Assembly (NCBI GenBank): GCA_947627285.1
Contig: CANQVL010000002.1
Coordinates: 62,001-126,000, forward strand
From: an uncultured Oscillospiraceae bacterium
Lineage (GTDB): Bacteria; Bacillota; Clostridia; Oscillospirales; Oscillospiraceae
DNA length: 64,000 nucleotides
Direction: 5' to 3'
In this document: positions 46,515-54,941 of the stretch, in pieces
How positions within the stretch are numbered: the first letter of the stretch is position 1
Layout: each line of letters opens with the position of its first letter
Translations under genes and position numbers: made by a program
Notes under the pieces: generated by a model
What the model saw: the letters and a program-made list of their open reading frames with translations, nothing else
The model's database searches: none
What the model was told of the DNA's origin: nothing

Positions 46515-47170
46515 GGGTCCGCCTCCAGCCGGTAGCCCACCTTGTGGACGGAAACGAGCCTGTCCTCCCAGCCCACCTTCCGGCGGAGCCTCTGGATATG
46601 CAGGTCCACGGTGCGGCTGCCCTCGTTGTAGTCCCCGCCCCACACCCGCTCATATATAGTCTCCCGGTACAGCGCCGCGCCCGGGTTGCGGGCGAAAAGC
46701 AGGAGCAGGTTATATTCCTTGTTCGTCAGCGGTATCTCCTCCCCGTCCCGCGTCACCTTCATGGAGCGTGTGTCGATGGCGAGCCCCCCGATCTCGATGA
46801 CGCTGGCAAGCTTGTTGTAGCGCCTCAGCACCACCTCCACCCGCGCCAGGAGCTCCACTATCTCAAAGGGCTTCACAATGTAGTCCTCCGCCCCTATCTT
46901 CAGCCCGTGGACCCTGTCGGCTATGTCCCCCTTTGCCGTGAGGAATATGACCGGCACCCCCAGCGGCCTTATGTAGTCCATAAGCTCAAACCCCGTGGCG
47001 CCGGGGAGCATTATGTCCAGGAGAATGAGGTCAAACGTCTCCTGCTCCAGCCTGTCCGCCGCCGCCAGCCCGTCATATACGCAGGTACACGAGTACCCCG
47101 CCTTGCTGAGGCTCATCTTCAAAAGATTGGCAATCGGCCGCTCGTCGTCAACTATAAGTATACGGATCAT
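46511..47170 (-). CDS. OmpR/PhoB-family response regulator
   Basis: A 219-residue regulator. Receiver with DDERP acidic pocket, phosphoacceptor Asp in DLILLDIMLPGATGFEL, Thr in VIFLTAK and Lys in VKPF; C-terminal winged helix with EYNLLLLFARNPGAALYRETIYERVWG and a VDLHIQRLRRKV recognition helix. It heads the operon with the kinase and accessory gene. A possible promoter (TTGTCG-16-TACAAA) lies in the 5' gap. Confidence 0.95.
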   Translation of the reverse strand: MIRILIVDDERPIANLLKMSLSKAGYSCTCVYDGLAAADRLEQETFDLILLDIMLPGATGFELMDYIRPLGVPVIFLTAKGDIADRVHGLKIGAEDYIVKPFEIVELLARVEVVLRRYNKLASVIEIGGLAIDTRSMKVTRDGEEIPLTNKEYNLLLLFARNPGAALYRETIYERVWGGDYNEGSRTVDLHIQRLRRKVGWEDRLVSVHKVGYRLEADP

Positions 47171-47274
47171 AAAAATCCTCTCCCCGCTTTTATACTCCCG
47201 CCATCTTACATCACGTTTGTATCAATTCGGCATAATCCGACAAAAAACGCCGCCTTGAATTTTTGCCTTATATA

Positions 47275-47295
47275 TGGTATCATTATTATACCATA
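47275..47295. promoter_or_regulatory. Palindrome between divergent operons
   Basis: ATGGTAT-CATTATT-ATACCAT, a seven-base inverted repeat containing promoter-like TATA sequences, between the response regulator and HAD genes. Possible regulator site. Confidence 0.4.
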
Positions 47296-47378
47296 CTCGC
47301 AAAGCGGGGATGGTATATTCGCCGTGTTTTTCGGTTCCCGGCGCAAGCCGGGGAGAAAAACGGCTCAAATCATGTATT

Positions 47379-47413
47379 TTGCTATAATATCCGCTATGCG
47401 GATATTATAGCAA
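47379..47413 (+). promoter_or_regulatory. Family III palindrome with -10 box before the HAD gene
   Basis: TTGCTATAATATCCGC-TAT-GCGGATATTATAGCAA. Each arm carries TATAAT on its own strand. It ends about 30 bases before the start codon; a GC hairpin (CCCGGC-GCAA-GCCGGG) lies just upstream at 47336. Confidence 0.6.
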
Positions 47414-47443
47414 ATTCAAAATAGAAAAAGAAGTGGTTGTTTT

Positions 47444-48295
47444 ATGAAATCAAAACGCCCCACCGTGGCTCTGATGTACGACTTCGACAAGACCCTGTGT
47501 ACCAAGGATATGCAGGAGTACAGCTTTATCCCCAACGTGAACATGACCGCCAGGGACTTCTGGGACGAGTCCAACACCCTTGCCGCCCAGCGGAAGATGG
47601 ACGGCATACTGGCGTATATGTACGTCATGCTGGACAAGGCCCGCGCCGCGAAAAAATCCATCCGCCGGGAGAGCTTTGTGAAGCTGGGGGAGGACCTGGA
47701 GTTTTTCCCCGGCGTGGAGAGCTGGTTTGACAGGATCACCGCCTTCGGCAGGGCTCAGGGCGTGGACGTGAAGCACTTCATAATCTCCTCAGGCCTCCGT
47801 GAGATAATCGAGGGCTCCGGCATATTCAAATACTTCACCGAGGTCTTCGCCTGCGAATTTCTCTACGACGTGGACGGCGTCGCCGTCTGGCCCAAAAACG
47901 TGGTCAACTACACCACCAAGACCCAGTTCCTCTTTCGCATAAACAAGGGCGTCCTGGACCTGAGCGACGACCGAACCCTCAACGAGTTCACCCCCGAGGA
48001 CGAGCGCCCCGTCCCATTCCGCAACATGATCTACATAGCCGACGGCAAGACGGACGTGCCCTGCATGAAGCTCGTCCGCGTAAACGGCGGCTGCTCCATA
48101 GCCGTCCACCCAAGGGGCAAAAGGGACACCGCCGCGGAGCTTCTGCGCGACGGCAGGGCCGACTTCATGCTCCCCGCCGACTACTCCGAGGGCGGCGAGC
48201 TGGAAAAGACCGTCTTTTCCGTCATACAAAAAATGGCGGTGACCGACGCCCTCAAGCGCCGCTCCGCCGCCCAGCTGGAGAAGATAAAGAGATGA
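47444..48295 (+). CDS. HAD superfamily hydrolase
   Basis: A 283-residue phosphatase-type enzyme. HAD motif I is YDFDKTL (nucleophile Asp), motif II Ser/Thr in FIISSGLREII, and a later DGKTDVPC (motif IV-type Asp pair). The cap region (TARDFWDESNTLAAQRKMDGILAYM) resembles haloacid dehalogenase-like hydrolases of the PSPase/SerB group. Substrate unknown. Its stop overlaps the next start. Confidence 0.88.
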   Translation: MKSKRPTVALMYDFDKTLCTKDMQEYSFIPNVNMTARDFWDESNTLAAQRKMDGILAYMYVMLDKARAAKKSIRRESFVKLGEDLEFFPGVESWFDRITAFGRAQGVDVKHFIISSGLREIIEGSGIFKYFTEVFACEFLYDVDGVAVWPKNVVNYTTKTQFLFRINKGVLDLSDDRTLNEFTPEDERPVPFRNMIYIADGKTDVPCMKLVRVNGGCSIAVHPRGKRDTAAELLRDGRADFMLPADYSEGGELEKTVFSVIQKMAVTDALKRRSAAQLEKIKR

Positions 48296-48564
48296 AATAC
48301 CTCCTTGCCGCCTACCTCATAATAATAAACATATCCGCCTTCGCCCTCTACGCCGTAGATAAGCGCCGGGCGCGGCTCCACATGTGGCGTATCCCTGAGT
48401 CCACCCTGCTCGCCGTCTCGTTTTTCGGCGGCTCCATAGGCGCGCTTTTCGGTATGCACCTTCTCCGCCACAAGACGAAGCACCCCAAATTCTATATCCT
48501 CGTCCCCGTGTCCCTGATTCTTGACGCCGCCGTCTTTTCATACGTTTTTTGGCGTATTTCGTAA
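48292..48564 (+). CDS. DUF1294 small membrane protein
   Basis: A 90-residue protein with three membrane segments and the DUF1294 signature: YAVDKRRARLHMWRIPESTLLAVSFFGGSIGALFGMHLLRHKTKHPKF, where YxxDK, WRI(P/S)E and RHKTKHxxF are the conserved residues. The start overlaps the HAD stop by four bases. Function of the family is unknown. Confidence 0.9.
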   Translation: MKYLLAAYLIIINISAFALYAVDKRRARLHMWRIPESTLLAVSFFGGSIGALFGMHLLRHKTKHPKFYILVPVSLILDAAVFSYVFWRIS

Positions 48565-48581
48565 AAAATCCAAAAAAACTC

Positions 48582-48612
48582 TTGACTGTAAAGTCCCTTT
48601 ATACCCTATCAT
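48582..48612 (+). promoter_or_regulatory. MerR-type promoter/operator
   Basis: TTGACT, 19-base spacer, TATCAT. The long spacer is the hallmark of MerR-activated promoters, and it carries a dyad TAAAG-TCC-CTTTA in its centre. The gene behind it encodes a MerR protein, so autoactivation is likely. Confidence 0.75.
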
Positions 48613-48636
48613 AGGCATAAAAAGGAGGGACAGAAA

Positions 48637-50073
48637 ATGACCGTAAACGAGGTTGAGACCCGCACCGGGCTTGACCGGGCCACCGTCCGCTACTACGAGG
48701 CCCAGGGGCTCATAACTCCCGCGCGGGAGCCCAACGGCTACCGGAGCTACTCCGAGGCGGACGTACAAAAGCTCCAGAAGGTCAGGCTCCTGCGGGCGCT
48801 GGATTTTTCCATCGAGGACATAAGGTCCATGGACGCGGACGGCAGCGACTTTCCCGACCGCCTGCGCGCCAGGATCAGGAGCCTTGAGGCAAAGAGTGAC
48901 AGCATAGAGGACGCAAAGCGCGTCATAGCCAAAATGCTTGACGACAGGGCGCAGTACGGCACGCTTGAGAGCGAGGCGTACCTCGCCGCCCTCACTGAGC
49001 GCGGCCCGGTGCTGCCGGAGCCTGACCCGTGCCCCGAGCCCAAGCCGGGGCCGGAGGACAGCGCCGTGCCCGTCTCCCCCTGGAGGCGCTTTTTCGCCCG
49101 CTGGTTCGACCGGAGCCTCTGCTCCATCCTCGTGACCTGGCTCATGCTGGGCGTCCTTCACATTCCGTCGGAGGACAATTTCCTGATGGAGGTAATGTTT
49201 AATTACATCCTGCCCATCTGTGCCGTCATCCTTCTGGAGCCCCTGGCGCTGTGTACCCTGGGCGCCACGCCGGGAAAGCTCCTTCTGGGGCTTCGTGTCC
49301 GCACCAACGACGGCAGGCGCCTCGATTTCGGAACCGCCTTCCGCCGCACGTGCGGCGTACTGGGGGCGGGTGAGGGGCTGTTTGTACCGATCCTCATTCT
49401 CTGGCGCAACTGGGCCTCCTACCGTGACTTAAAAGCCGGGGAGACCCTCTATTGGGAGTACGACAGCCGCGTGGAGGCGAAGCGCGGCATCGCCTGGTAC
49501 CACTGTACAGCCTTTATCGCCGCCGTTGCCGTGTCCGTCTATGCCTCCGCCATTGTAGTCTCCATCCCCTACATGACAAAAAACCGTGGCGCGCTCACCC
49601 CCGGTGAGCTTGCCGAAAACGTAAACGCCGGCGGCGGCATATACGGCTGGGTCCTCACGGAGGACGGCGGATGGGAGCGCTCCGGGCGCGTCCCCACATA
49701 TGACGGCAGCTCCGAATATTGGAGCTGGGAGCCGGCTAATGTGGACCTCACCGTGGAAGACGGCAGGGTCACGGGCCTGAGCTGCCGCGCCTCCGGCAAC
49801 ACCAACGCCCACTATTACCGCATCGGGACCGGTTACGATATGGCGATAATCCTGAGGCTCGCCAAAAGCCTCGTCTGCGCCGACAGAAGGGAGTTTAAGA
49901 CCGCCTCCGCCGTCAACTCCTTCACCTCGGAGCTCGACTCCCTCCCGGACCCGGAAAAGCCCACCGTGGTCACCCGCGGTCCCTGGACCGTCACTGTCAC
50001 GTTTACCGTTACCGTCAACAGGGACGGCCCCACATATCCCTTTGAGCTCACCCTGACCGTGGAGCACGCGTAG
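48637..50073 (+). CDS. MerR regulator fused to an RDD membrane domain
   Basis: A 478-residue fusion. Residues 1-75 are a MerR DNA-binding domain (VNEVETRTGLDRATVRYYEAQGLITPAREPNGYRSYSEADVQKLQKV), followed by a coiled-coil dimerisation helix (to ~120). A Pro-rich linker leads into an RDD domain (about 145-265; RWFDRSLCSILVTWL and GATPGKLLLGLRVR) with several membrane segments. One more membrane segment lies near 295, and the last ~150 residues form an extracytoplasmic domain. A DNA-binding regulator anchored in the membrane with an outside sensor is unusual. Both domain calls are firm. Confidence 0.85.
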   Translation: MTVNEVETRTGLDRATVRYYEAQGLITPAREPNGYRSYSEADVQKLQKVRLLRALDFSIEDIRSMDADGSDFPDRLRARIRSLEAKSDSIEDAKRVIAKMLDDRAQYGTLESEAYLAALTERGPVLPEPDPCPEPKPGPEDSAVPVSPWRRFFARWFDRSLCSILVTWLMLGVLHIPSEDNFLMEVMFNYILPICAVILLEPLALCTLGATPGKLLLGLRVRTNDGRRLDFGTAFRRTCGVLGAGEGLFVPILILWRNWASYRDLKAGETLYWEYDSRVEAKRGIAWYHCTAFIAAVAVSVYASAIVVSIPYMTKNRGALTPGELAENVNAGGGIYGWVLTEDGGWERSGRVPTYDGSSEYWSWEPANVDLTVEDGRVTGLSCRASGNTNAHYYRIGTGYDMAIILRLAKSLVCADRREFKTASAVNSFTSELDSLPDPEKPTVVTRGPWTVTVTFTVTVNRDGPTYPFELTLTVEHA

Positions 50074-50087
50074 GAGCTCCCGTCAGC

Positions 50088-51449
50088 TCACACCGCCAGC
50101 GTCCCGCTGTCGGATTCCAGCAACAAAAGTATCTGCTCCTCCATGCCGGTCTCGGCGTTCACGTACACCATAACGTGCCTTCCGTCCCCCACCTCGCAGG
50201 TGTACTCCTCGCACAGCACCTCGTTTTTCCCTGCCGTGGGTATGAGCGCGGGGCGGTGGGACTTCACCGTGAGCGCCGGGGAGAGTTTTCCCGCCGCGCC
50301 TTCCGGGTCGGGCAGGGGAGCTCCCAGCTCCCGCCGCGAGTGGTTCATAACGTACCCCTTAGCCTCCATCCCCACCACCTCGCCGGTGTCCAGCGCCACG
50401 GTCACCTTTATGAGGTCCGGGTAGCATATCACCCCGTCCTGCTCAAAGGCAAAGCTCGCTGTGAGCTCGCCGGCGGAGGCGTCGCTGTAGGTGGGCGTCA
50501 TGCTCTCATAGCCGTGGCTCTCCAAAAACGCCGCCGCCGTCCTCACGGCCTCCTCCTCCGTCATGTCCCCCTCGGAGGACTCGCGGGCCGTGCCGAAGTA
50601 GAATATCCTCCCGCCCGCGCGCGTCACCTCCACGGTCCGCACCTCGTTGGCGTGCTGGCAGGAGAACACGTAAACCGGCACGTTCCCCTCCCGGAACGCG
50701 CGAAGCTCCAGCCTCTCGGACTGCGTACCCAAAAAGTCCGCCGCCGCTTTTTTCGCGCCGTCCTCGTCCACATCAGCCTCCCCCTCCAAAAGCCTGGGGG
50801 AGGCGTTTTCAATGTGCGCGGAGAAGGGCCCGTCGTAGACGAGTGTGGGCATCTCCGGCGTCTCAGTCTCCATCGCCTTGAAGGAGGCGGCAAAGCCCGT
50901 GCCCGATACGCTCTCCTCCGCGCCCTCCACCGTCTCCTCCGCCGTCTCCAGCTCGCGGGTGGACACGTCCCCCGCTATGAGCCTGGCGGACAGCTCGGAA
51001 AGGGCGGCGGACACCTGCTCAGCGCCCTTTGAAAACGTTTCCAATGCCTGCCGCTCCTCCTCCGAAAGGGCCTCTCCCCTGGCGGCGGAGCGGGAGAGGA
51101 ACAGCATATAGTCCCCCGCCTTTGCCAAAAACGCCGCCGTGTGCTCCAGCTCGATGTTCCCGTAGGGCAGGGACGATATGGCCTGGGACGCCGCCGCGCA
51201 GCTGGCGTAGCCCTGGGCGCATACGGAGCTCACCATGCAGGGCGACGCGGCGCAGACCGCCTTTTTGAGCGTGGAATCCAGCTCCCCCACCGCCGAGGCA
51301 AGCTCCGTAAAGGCGTGGTCGTAGCCCGTGTCCACCGCCCGGGAAAGCCGCGAATTTTCACGCCTCGCCGAGACGAGGAACTGCCCCATCACCAGCACCG
51401 CCGCTAAGGAGTAGATGATTATAAGCCTTCCGGCCTTTCTTGAATACAT
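50088..51449 (-). CDS. ypeB: Germination protein YpeB
   Basis: A 453-residue protein with an N-terminal membrane anchor (LIIIYSLAAVLVMGQFLV). A helical N-terminal half (SRLSRAVDTGYDHAFTELASAVGELDSTLKKA) is followed by three PepSY-like repeats (for example GFKEG-like, AVRTAAAFLESHGYESMTPTYSDASAGELTASFAFEQDGVICYPDLIKVTVALDTGEVVGMEAKGYVMNH in outline). YpeB stabilises the cortex lytic enzyme SleB in spores. sleB, its usual operon partner, is not next to it here. Confidence 0.88.
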   Translation of the reverse strand: MYSRKAGRLIIIYSLAAVLVMGQFLVSARRENSRLSRAVDTGYDHAFTELASAVGELDSTLKKAVCAASPCMVSSVCAQGYASCAAASQAISSLPYGNIELEHTAAFLAKAGDYMLFLSRSAARGEALSEEERQALETFSKGAEQVSAALSELSARLIAGDVSTRELETAEETVEGAEESVSGTGFAASFKAMETETPEMPTLVYDGPFSAHIENASPRLLEGEADVDEDGAKKAAADFLGTQSERLELRAFREGNVPVYVFSCQHANEVRTVEVTRAGGRIFYFGTARESSEGDMTEEEAVRTAAAFLESHGYESMTPTYSDASAGELTASFAFEQDGVICYPDLIKVTVALDTGEVVGMEAKGYVMNHSRRELGAPLPDPEGAAGKLSPALTVKSHRPALIPTAGKNEVLCEEYTCEVGDGRHVMVYVNAETGMEEQILLLLESDSGTLAV

Positions 51450-51456
51450 AAAAACA

Positions 51457-51489
51457 CCCCTTTTGACCTTAGCTTCGGTCCAAAAGGGG
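51457..51489 (-). promoter_or_regulatory. Hairpin overlapping the ypeB ribosome binding site
   Basis: On the minus strand CCCCTTTTGGACC / GGTCAAAAGGGG, whose 3' arm contains AAAGGGG, the only ribosome binding site of ypeB. The structure could block translation or be a terminator of lost upstream DNA. Confidence 0.55.
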
Positions 51490-51550
51490 CGTTTTACCCG
51501 GTGTAAATTATGGTGTTCACAAAAAATTAACTAAATTTAATTAATTTTTC

Positions 51551-51579
51551 TTGACAAATGAAGCCTTCTGTGGTATAAT
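51551..51579 (+). promoter_or_regulatory. Orphan consensus promoter facing into the gltX 3' end
   Basis: TTGACA, 17-base spacer AATGAAGCCTTCTGTGG, TATAAT, then GCCATCGT and AGGAGG. It differs from 24429-24465 at only four positions. The only thing downstream is the antisense strand of gltX. Confidence 0.7.
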
Positions 51580-51596
51580 GCCATCGTAGGAGGAAA

Positions 51597-53081
51597 TCAG
51601 TTGTTCTCCAGAGCGAATTTTATCCTGCGGAGGGACTCGTCCCTCCCCAATATCCTCGCGATCTCCACAGCCCCGCCGGGAGTTACGGCGCGGCCTGTGA
51701 GGGCGACGCGCAGCGGCCACATGATCCTGGCGTTCTTCACGCCCTCGGCTTCTGCCATATTTGTCAAAGCGGTCAGAATGTGTTCGTCGTCCCAATCGGT
51801 CAGCCCCTCCAGCACCGGGTAGAGCCTTTTCAGCGTCTCCAGGGAGCCGGGGATGTCGGTCTTGGATTTTTTGTGGATAAAAAGCTCGGGGGAGTAGTCC
51901 GGGAGCGCGTCGAAGAAATCCACCTTTTCGGGTATCTCCGTTAGCCTCTCCGTCCTCTGCTGTAATAGCGCCGCTATCTGAGCCGGGTCTATCGCCGGGC
52001 TCTTGACGCTCTGCCTTATATAGGGCGTGGCGGCGGCGGCAAATTCCTCCGGGCTCATGGCGCGCAGGTACTCGGCGTTGAAGTAGGTGAGCTTGTTTAT
52101 GTCAAAGACAGCCGGCGATTTGGATACGCCGTGCAGGTCGAAAATCTCCGCAAGCTCGGAAAGGGAGTATATCTCCCTCTCGCCCCCCGGCGACCAGCCC
52201 AGAAGCGCCACGTAGTTCACAACTGCGGGCGTGAGGTAGCCCGAGGCGATGAGATCCTCGTAGCTTGGGTCCCCATGGCGCTTTGACATCTTGCGCGCGG
52301 CGCCCGTCTCGCTGTCCGTGACCATCACGGAGGAGCAGTGGACGTATGTGGGGACCTCCCAGCCGAAGCTGCGGTACAAAAGGTTATATTTGGGAGCGGA
52401 GCTTAAATACTCGGCGCCTCTCACAACGTGGGTGATTCCCATTAAATGGTCGTCAATGACGTTTGCGAAGTTGTAGGTGGGCAGTCCGTCGGATTTTATG
52501 AGTATCTGGTCCTCCAGTTCTTTATTCTCCACGGTTATGTCCCCGTAGACGGCGTCGTGGAAGGTGGTGGAGCCCTCCCGGGGCATTTTCTGCCTTATGA
52601 CGTAGCTCTCCCCGGCTCTCGCCCGCTCGTCCGCCTCCTCGCGGCTCAGGGCGCGGCAGGGGTCGTCGGCCTTTTCAAAGCCGCCCTCCCCGTCGGAGTC
52701 GTCCTTCCCGCAAAAGCACCTGTACGCCCCGCCCTTCTCAATCAGCAGCTCCGCGTACTCCTTGTAAAACCCCCGGCGTTCCGTCTGGATATACGGTCCC
52801 ACGGGTCCGCCCACGTCGGGTCCCTCGTCGTGGTCGAGCCCGCACTCGGCAAGGGTCCGGTAGATGACGTCCACCGCCCCCTCCACAAGCCTTCCCTGGT
52901 CCGTGTCCTCAATGCGGAGAATGAATTTTCCCCCGGCGTGGCGCGCTATGAGCCAGGTGTACAGCGCGGTGCGCAGATTTCCCACGTGCATGTACCCCGT
53001 GGGGCTGGGAGCGAACCTTGTCCGCACCCCGCCGTGAGGTATGCGCTTTTCCATATCCTCAAGCCATTTCAAATCAGGCAT
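51597..53081 (-). CDS. gltX: Glutamyl-tRNA synthetase
   Basis: A 494-residue class Ic enzyme: TRFAPSPTGYMHVGNLRTALYTWL contains the HIGH-type HVGN, and RKMSKRHGD the KMSKS motif. A C-terminal all-helical anticodon-binding domain follows, the bacterial type. A zinc-like CFCGK segment sits at about 118. It is monocistronic, with promoter at 53111 and AGGTAGG before the ATG. A glutamine-specific variant is less likely because the Arg/Lys positions fit GluRS and no gatCAB context is needed. Confidence 0.95.
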   Translation of the reverse strand: MPDLKWLEDMEKRIPHGGVRTRFAPSPTGYMHVGNLRTALYTWLIARHAGGKFILRIEDTDQGRLVEGAVDVIYRTLAECGLDHDEGPDVGGPVGPYIQTERRGFYKEYAELLIEKGGAYRCFCGKDDSDGEGGFEKADDPCRALSREEADERARAGESYVIRQKMPREGSTTFHDAVYGDITVENKELEDQILIKSDGLPTYNFANVIDDHLMGITHVVRGAEYLSSAPKYNLLYRSFGWEVPTYVHCSSVMVTDSETGAARKMSKRHGDPSYEDLIASGYLTPAVVNYVALLGWSPGGEREIYSLSELAEIFDLHGVSKSPAVFDINKLTYFNAEYLRAMSPEEFAAAATPYIRQSVKSPAIDPAQIAALLQQRTERLTEIPEKVDFFDALPDYSPELFIHKKSKTDIPGSLETLKRLYPVLEGLTDWDDEHILTALTNMAEAEGVKNARIMWPLRVALTGRAVTPGGAVEIARILGRDESLRRIKFALENN

Positions 53082-53110
53082 ATCCTACCTCCAAAAGTGT
53101 TGATGGAGAT

Positions 53111-53139
53111 AATATAGCTTATTTTGATTTAAATTTCAA
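53111..53139 (-). promoter_or_regulatory. gltX promoter
   Basis: Minus strand TTGAAA, 17-base spacer, TATATT, 30 bases before the gltX start. Confidence 0.6.
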
Positions 53140-53144
53140 GACAT

Positions 53145-54941
53145 ATGTGTTATAATATCCGCGTTGCGGATATTGCGCGCAAATTTTACCGAAGGGAGGC
53201 GGCGGAGACGGAGCTTTTAAACTCGATAGAAACGCTTGCCGGGGCGGCCGGGATCATCACCGGCATAACGCGCCTTGTTCTGCCGGTGCTGGCGGCTGTG
53301 GTCGTCCTCCGGTGCGCCGTCTCCATGCTCTCGGGAAAGCCGGAGCGGGAGGTCTGGGGGTGGCTGACGCTCCCAAAGGGGACTAAAATAGAGCTGGAAA
53401 ACTGGGAAAACATCGTGGGCAGGTCCGCCTCCGCCGACGCGCGGCTCGACTACCGCTCCGTATCCCGCACCCACGCCGCCCTGACCCGGGACCCGCAGGG
53501 CGGCTGGCTGGTGCAGGACCTTCGCTCAAAGGACGGGACCGCCGTGCGCGGCAGGAAAATAAAGGGTCCCACACCCGTACATTCCGGGGATACCGTCACC
53601 TTCGGAGGGGTGAGCGCCGTCTTCACCGCCTCCACGGTGAGGGACGAGAAGGCCCAGGCGCAGGCGAGGCTGAAGCCGGGGGTGAGGATACGCCCCGGCG
53701 CCACATTGATACTCCTTACGGAATTTATACTTCTTTTGGGGATACAGTACACCGCCGCGGCGGGGGAGGAGCTTGAGCCCGCCGTACCGGGGGCGTTTCT
53801 GGCGCTTATAGTCCTGCTCTGGGCGGTCTACGCCGTGACCCGGGGGCTCCACCGCACGGGCTTTGAGGTGGAGACGCTGGCGTTTTTCCTCACCTCCATA
53901 GGCTTCGGCGTCTGCGCGACCTCCGACCCCGCGGCGCTTTGGAAGCAGCTTCTGTGCCTCGTTCTGGGGGTGGGGGCGTACTTCTTCATCGGCTCGTATC
54001 TGAGAAATCTGGAGCGGGCAAAGGTGCTCCGCGTCCCAATGGCGGTCATCGGCATAATTTTGCTTCTGGTGAACCTTCTCACGGCGAAAAGCGTTTTCGG
54101 CGCGAAAAACTGGCTCCAGATAGGCGGAATCTCCTTCCAGCCCTCGGAGCTTGTGAAAATATGCTTCATCTTCACCGGCGCCGCCACACTGGACAGGCTC
54201 TTTCAGCGCCGGAACCTTCTGGCGTTCGTGGCGTTTGCCGCCGCGTGCGTTCTGTGCCTCGCGGCGATGAGCGATTTCGGCACGGCGGCGGTGTTTTTCG
54301 CCGCCTACATCGTCATAGCCTTCATGCGCTCGGGAAGCTTTGCCACGGTGCTGTTGTCATTGGCGGGAACGGCTCTGGGCGTTTTCATGGTCATAACCGC
54401 CCGCCCGTATGTCCTCGCCCGCTTTGCCTCCTGGGGACACGCCTGGGAGGACCCCCAGGGGGGCGGCTTCCAGCAGACCCGCACAATGGCGGCGGCGGCC
54501 TCCGGCGGGCTTTTCGGTTTGGGCGGCGGCAACGGCAGGCTCCATCGGGTCTTCGCCGCCGACACGGACATGGCCTTCGGCATAGCCGCCGAGGAGCTGG
54601 GGCTCATCGTGGCGGTGCTGGCGGTGCTGGCGCTTTTGGTGCTGGCTGTCTTTGCCGTCAGGAGCGCCGGTCACGCCAGGAGCTCCTTTTACGCCATAGC
54701 CGCCTGCGCCTCGGTGACGGTACTGCTCACTCAGCTCGCCCTCAACGTGTTCGGCTCACTGGACCTTCTGCCCTTCACCGGCGTCACCTTCCCCCTGATC
54801 TCAAAGGGGGGCTCCAGCATGATCTCCGTCTGGGGGCTTTTGGCATTCGTAAAGGCGGCGGACGCCCGGCAGAACGCCTCCTTCGCCATAGCCCTGGGGC
54901 GCAGCGGCGAGAGGAAAAAGAGGGGAGGCGAGCGGGAGTGA
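53145..54941 (+). CDS. FHA domain fused to an FtsW/RodA/SpoVE-type protein
   Basis: Up to 598 residues. After one membrane segment (about 36-60) comes an FHA domain at 75-170 (IVGRSASADARLDYRSVSRTHAALTRD with the GR...S..H core) and then the ~10-segment SEDS polymerase region (KNWLQIGGISFQPSELVKICFI; WEDPQGGGFQQTRTMAAAASGGLFGLG; the final GVTFPLISKGGSSMISVWGLLAF). SEDS proteins polymerise lipid II with a partner PBP, which is the next gene. The start is uncertain: ATG at 53145 lies before the likely -10 box, and no ATG, GTG or TTG follows GGGAGG at 53194 before the membrane segment. Confidence 0.85.
   Translation: MCYNIRVADIARKFYRREAAETELLNSIETLAGAAGIITGITRLVLPVLAAVVVLRCAVSMLSGKPEREVWGWLTLPKGTKIELENWENIVGRSASADARLDYRSVSRTHAALTRDPQGGWLVQDLRSKDGTAVRGRKIKGPTPVHSGDTVTFGGVSAVFTASTVRDEKAQAQARLKPGVRIRPGATLILLTEFILLLGIQYTAAAGEELEPAVPGAFLALIVLLWAVYAVTRGLHRTGFEVETLAFFLTSIGFGVCATSDPAALWKQLLCLVLGVGAYFFIGSYLRNLERAKVLRVPMAVIGIILLLVNLLTAKSVFGAKNWLQIGGISFQPSELVKICFIFTGAATLDRLFQRRNLLAFVAFAAACVLCLAAMSDFGTAAVFFAAYIVIAFMRSGSFATVLLSLAGTALGVFMVITARPYVLARFASWGHAWEDPQGGGFQQTRTMAAAASGGLFGLGGGNGRLHRVFAADTDMAFGIAAEELGLIVAVLAVLALLVLAVFAVRSAGHARSSFYAIAACASVTVLLTQLALNVFGSLDLLPFTGVTFPLISKGGSSMISVWGLLAFVKAADARQNASFAIALGRSGERKKRGGERE
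53151..53174 (+). promoter_or_regulatory. Family III palindrome before the FHA-FtsW gene
   Basis: TATAATATCCGC-GTT-GCGGATATT, same arms as 47379-47413. It falls between the divergent gltX and FHA-FtsW genes, and inside the longest possible frame of the latter. Confidence 0.55.

Noticed and set aside
51601..51822. 73-codon ORF starting TTG behind AGGAGG, antisense to gltX
   Set aside because: Sequence is the mirror of the conserved GluRS C-terminus and shows no protein-like features of its own; only the promoter is reported.
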